Positions 62,146 to 64,000 of a DNA stretch of 64,000 nucleotides are shown here, piece after piece (position 1 is the first letter of the stretch; each line of letters begins with the position of its first letter). The stretch is from Clostridiales bacterium. GTDB lineage: Bacteria; Bacillota; Clostridia; Lachnospirales; Lachnospiraceae. The notes below the pieces were generated by a model. The model searched no databases and had not been told where the DNA came from. It saw only the letters and a list, made by a program, of their open reading frames with translations. The position numbers and the translations under genes were made by a program. The stretch is from positions 1 to 64,000 of the forward strand of contig JAQXNU010000135.1 of the NCBI GenBank assembly GCA_029098165.1, in the 5' to 3' direction.

Positions 62146-63180
62146 ATGAGAAATCAGTTATTACATCCAGGTAAGCTTTTAGATGATCAAGGGTACCTTA
62201 CGGAAACAGGTTATGCTACGTCTTTAGTAAAGGAGTATAGCAGAGCTGATATCAAGGCAGGAAATCTAAAGATTAAGGAATGGGATTATTACCTGATCTA
62301 TAATGAACATTATGGGGTTGCATTGACCTATGCTGATAATTCTTACATGGGTCTGATCAGTGCTTCGGTAATTGATTTTAAGAACAAAAAAGAAAAGACA
62401 ACAAGTGTAATGGCTTTCATGCCACGAGGTAAATCTGATATGCCGAATACGACAGATCAAGGAAACATTACATTTGAAAATAAACGTGTCAGAGTTTTAT
62501 TTGATAACGATGGTAGAAGACGACATCTTCACTTTGTGATGAAACAGTTTGACGGAGAACAGGATTTTTATGCAGATTTTGTACTTACAAGACCTGCGAA
62601 CAGTGATCAGATTGTAGTAGCGACTCCGTTTGAGCAGAAAAAAACAGCATTTTATTATAATACCAAGATCATAGGAATGAATGCGACGGGCCATGCGGCA
62701 GTTGGCAATCACATTTATTCGTTTCATGAAGACAGTCAGGCACTCCTAGACTGGGGACGTGGGGTTTGGACCTATAAGAATACTTGGTATTGGAGTGCAG
62801 CCTATGGAAAGGTGAATGGAAGACGGGTAGGCTTTAATTTGGGATATGGATTTGGGGATACGAGCAAAGCCACAGAGAATGCTATCTTTTATGATGGTAA
62901 ACTCCATAAATTAGACGATGTAACCTTTCATATACCAGCGGATGAAAAAGGTGTCTTAATGTATGAACAGCCTTGGACATTTACCTCATCAAATCATCGA
63001 TTTGAGGCTGTTTTCACCCCGATTATCGATCGCGCTACATGTACGAACCTAGGAATGATCTGTAGTGATCAACATCAAGTATTTGGTCGTTTTACGGGAA
63101 CTTTGGTCTTAGATGATGGAGCGGAAGTAAAGTTGAATCATTTTCTAGGATTTGCAGAGAAAGTTTTTAATAGATGGTAG
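62146..63180 (+). CDS. DUF2804-family protein
   Basis: 'YWSAAYGKVNGRRVGFNLGYGFGDTSKATENAIFYDGKLHKLDDV'. ORF track starts at 62101. Confidence 0.85.
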   Translation: MRNQLLHPGKLLDDQGYLTETGYATSLVKEYSRADIKAGNLKIKEWDYYLIYNEHYGVALTYADNSYMGLISASVIDFKNKKEKTTSVMAFMPRGKSDMPNTTDQGNITFENKRVRVLFDNDGRRRHLHFVMKQFDGEQDFYADFVLTRPANSDQIVVATPFEQKKTAFYYNTKIIGMNATGHAAVGNHIYSFHEDSQALLDWGRGVWTYKNTWYWSAAYGKVNGRRVGFNLGYGFGDTSKATENAIFYDGKLHKLDDVTFHIPADEKGVLMYEQPWTFTSSNHRFEAVFTPIIDRATCTNLGMICSDQHQVFGRFTGTLVLDDGAEVKLNHFLGFAEKVFNRW

Positions 63181-63190
63181 GAGAAAATAT

Positions 63191-63973
63191 ATGATAGAAC
63201 TTACAATAGATGAGATGAATCGAATCGCAAAATACTATGAAAATGCAACGGATTCCTGTATACAGTCAGTACTACAAGGATATATGGGACGTGCATTTGT
63301 AGAAGACAAATCGGATTGTACACTGTCAATCTTATTACAGGGGGATTTTGTATTTCCCTCTGGGGATGAGGAACAGTTTGACGAAGCAAAAGCAAAGAAG
63401 ATGTTGGAGGAGTTTAGAACATTAGATCATTCTGAAGAGTTTCTTTATGTCCCGCAGTCAGAGAAATGGCATGACTTTCTAAAAAAACAGGAAGACCTTA
63501 AGATTATTCAACGGTATACTTTAAGTAAGATGAAGCTTTCAGATTTTGATGTGAGCAATCTGAATTATATAGCAGGCCAGCTGCCAGAAGGATATCAGTT
63601 TGCAAGAATTACGGAATCTATTTACGAGCAGATGATTGCAACAAAATGGTCAGAGGATAATGTGAATAATTTTAAATCCGCATCTGACTTTGTAAACCGT
63701 GGCTTTGGAATTGTTATCTTGCAGAAGGATAAAGTAGTATGTGCTGCGTCCTCATATACGGTCTATGATCGAGGAGTTGAAGTTGAGATTGCAACGGATC
63801 CTGAATATCGACGTCAAGGCCTTGCAACAATGTGTGGAGCTCGATTTGTGTTGGAATGTATCAAAGAGAATAAGGTTCCAAACTGGGATGCAGCCAATAT
63901 GATGTCCGTACATATTGCCAAAAAATTGGGATATACATTTTTGGGAGAATATGATACCTTTGTTTTGAAATAA
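63191..63973 (+). CDS. GNAT-family N-acetyltransferase
   Basis: 'VEIATDPEYRRQGLATMCGARFVLECIKENKVPNWDAANMMSVHIAKKLGYTFLGEYDTF'. ORF track starts at 63152. Confidence 0.85.
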   Translation: MIELTIDEMNRIAKYYENATDSCIQSVLQGYMGRAFVEDKSDCTLSILLQGDFVFPSGDEEQFDEAKAKKMLEEFRTLDHSEEFLYVPQSEKWHDFLKKQEDLKIIQRYTLSKMKLSDFDVSNLNYIAGQLPEGYQFARITESIYEQMIATKWSEDNVNNFKSASDFVNRGFGIVILQKDKVVCAASSYTVYDRGVEVEIATDPEYRRQGLATMCGARFVLECIKENKVPNWDAANMMSVHIAKKLGYTFLGEYDTFVLK

Positions 63974-64000
63974 AAAGATAGGAGAAGAGAATGATAAATA

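Noticed and set aside
1-64000. tRNA/rRNA genes, prophage or defence system
   Set aside because: No CCA-ending cloverleaf, rRNA signature, phage structural genes or known defence cassette was recognised by eye; tRNAscan and DefenseFinder would be decisive.

Overview
The window is AT-rich, Lachnospiraceae/Clostridia-like chromosomal sequence. It has about 45 credible protein-coding genes and no tRNA, rRNA, CRISPR array or prophage that I could recognise. Recognisable content: NCS2 permease, hybrid histidine kinase, VanY-like cell-wall protein, ABC exporter plus two-component system, dipicolinate synthase dpaA/dpaB, split chromate transporters, MATE exporter, cyclophilin, arabinose genes (araD, HTH regulator, GH51), glycosyltransferases, a PadR/DUF1700/DUF4097/PspC envelope operon, argS, hisD, a GntR-ABC operon, a YhbD/bactofilin pair, fabV, a T-box plus dapA, pectinesterase, endonuclease IV and a class D sortase. 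The most interesting non-coding content: (i) five copies of a ~140-165 bp long-hairpin repeat family with a conserved core/loop and arms that vary but stay complementary; each lies at the 3' end of a gene in the same orientation as that gene, and one supplies the last codons and stop of a regulator; (ii) a His-rich leader peptide with a complete attenuator upstream of a stand-alone hisD; (iii) three tandem 20-bp palindrome-containing repeats upstream of the PadR gene; (iv) a T-box upstream of dapA; (v) a separate ~210 bp long inverted repeat after argS; (vi) several decaying genes (P-loop kinase, methyltransferase, GNAT, two IS remnants). All family names come from reading the translations by eye; no database search was run.
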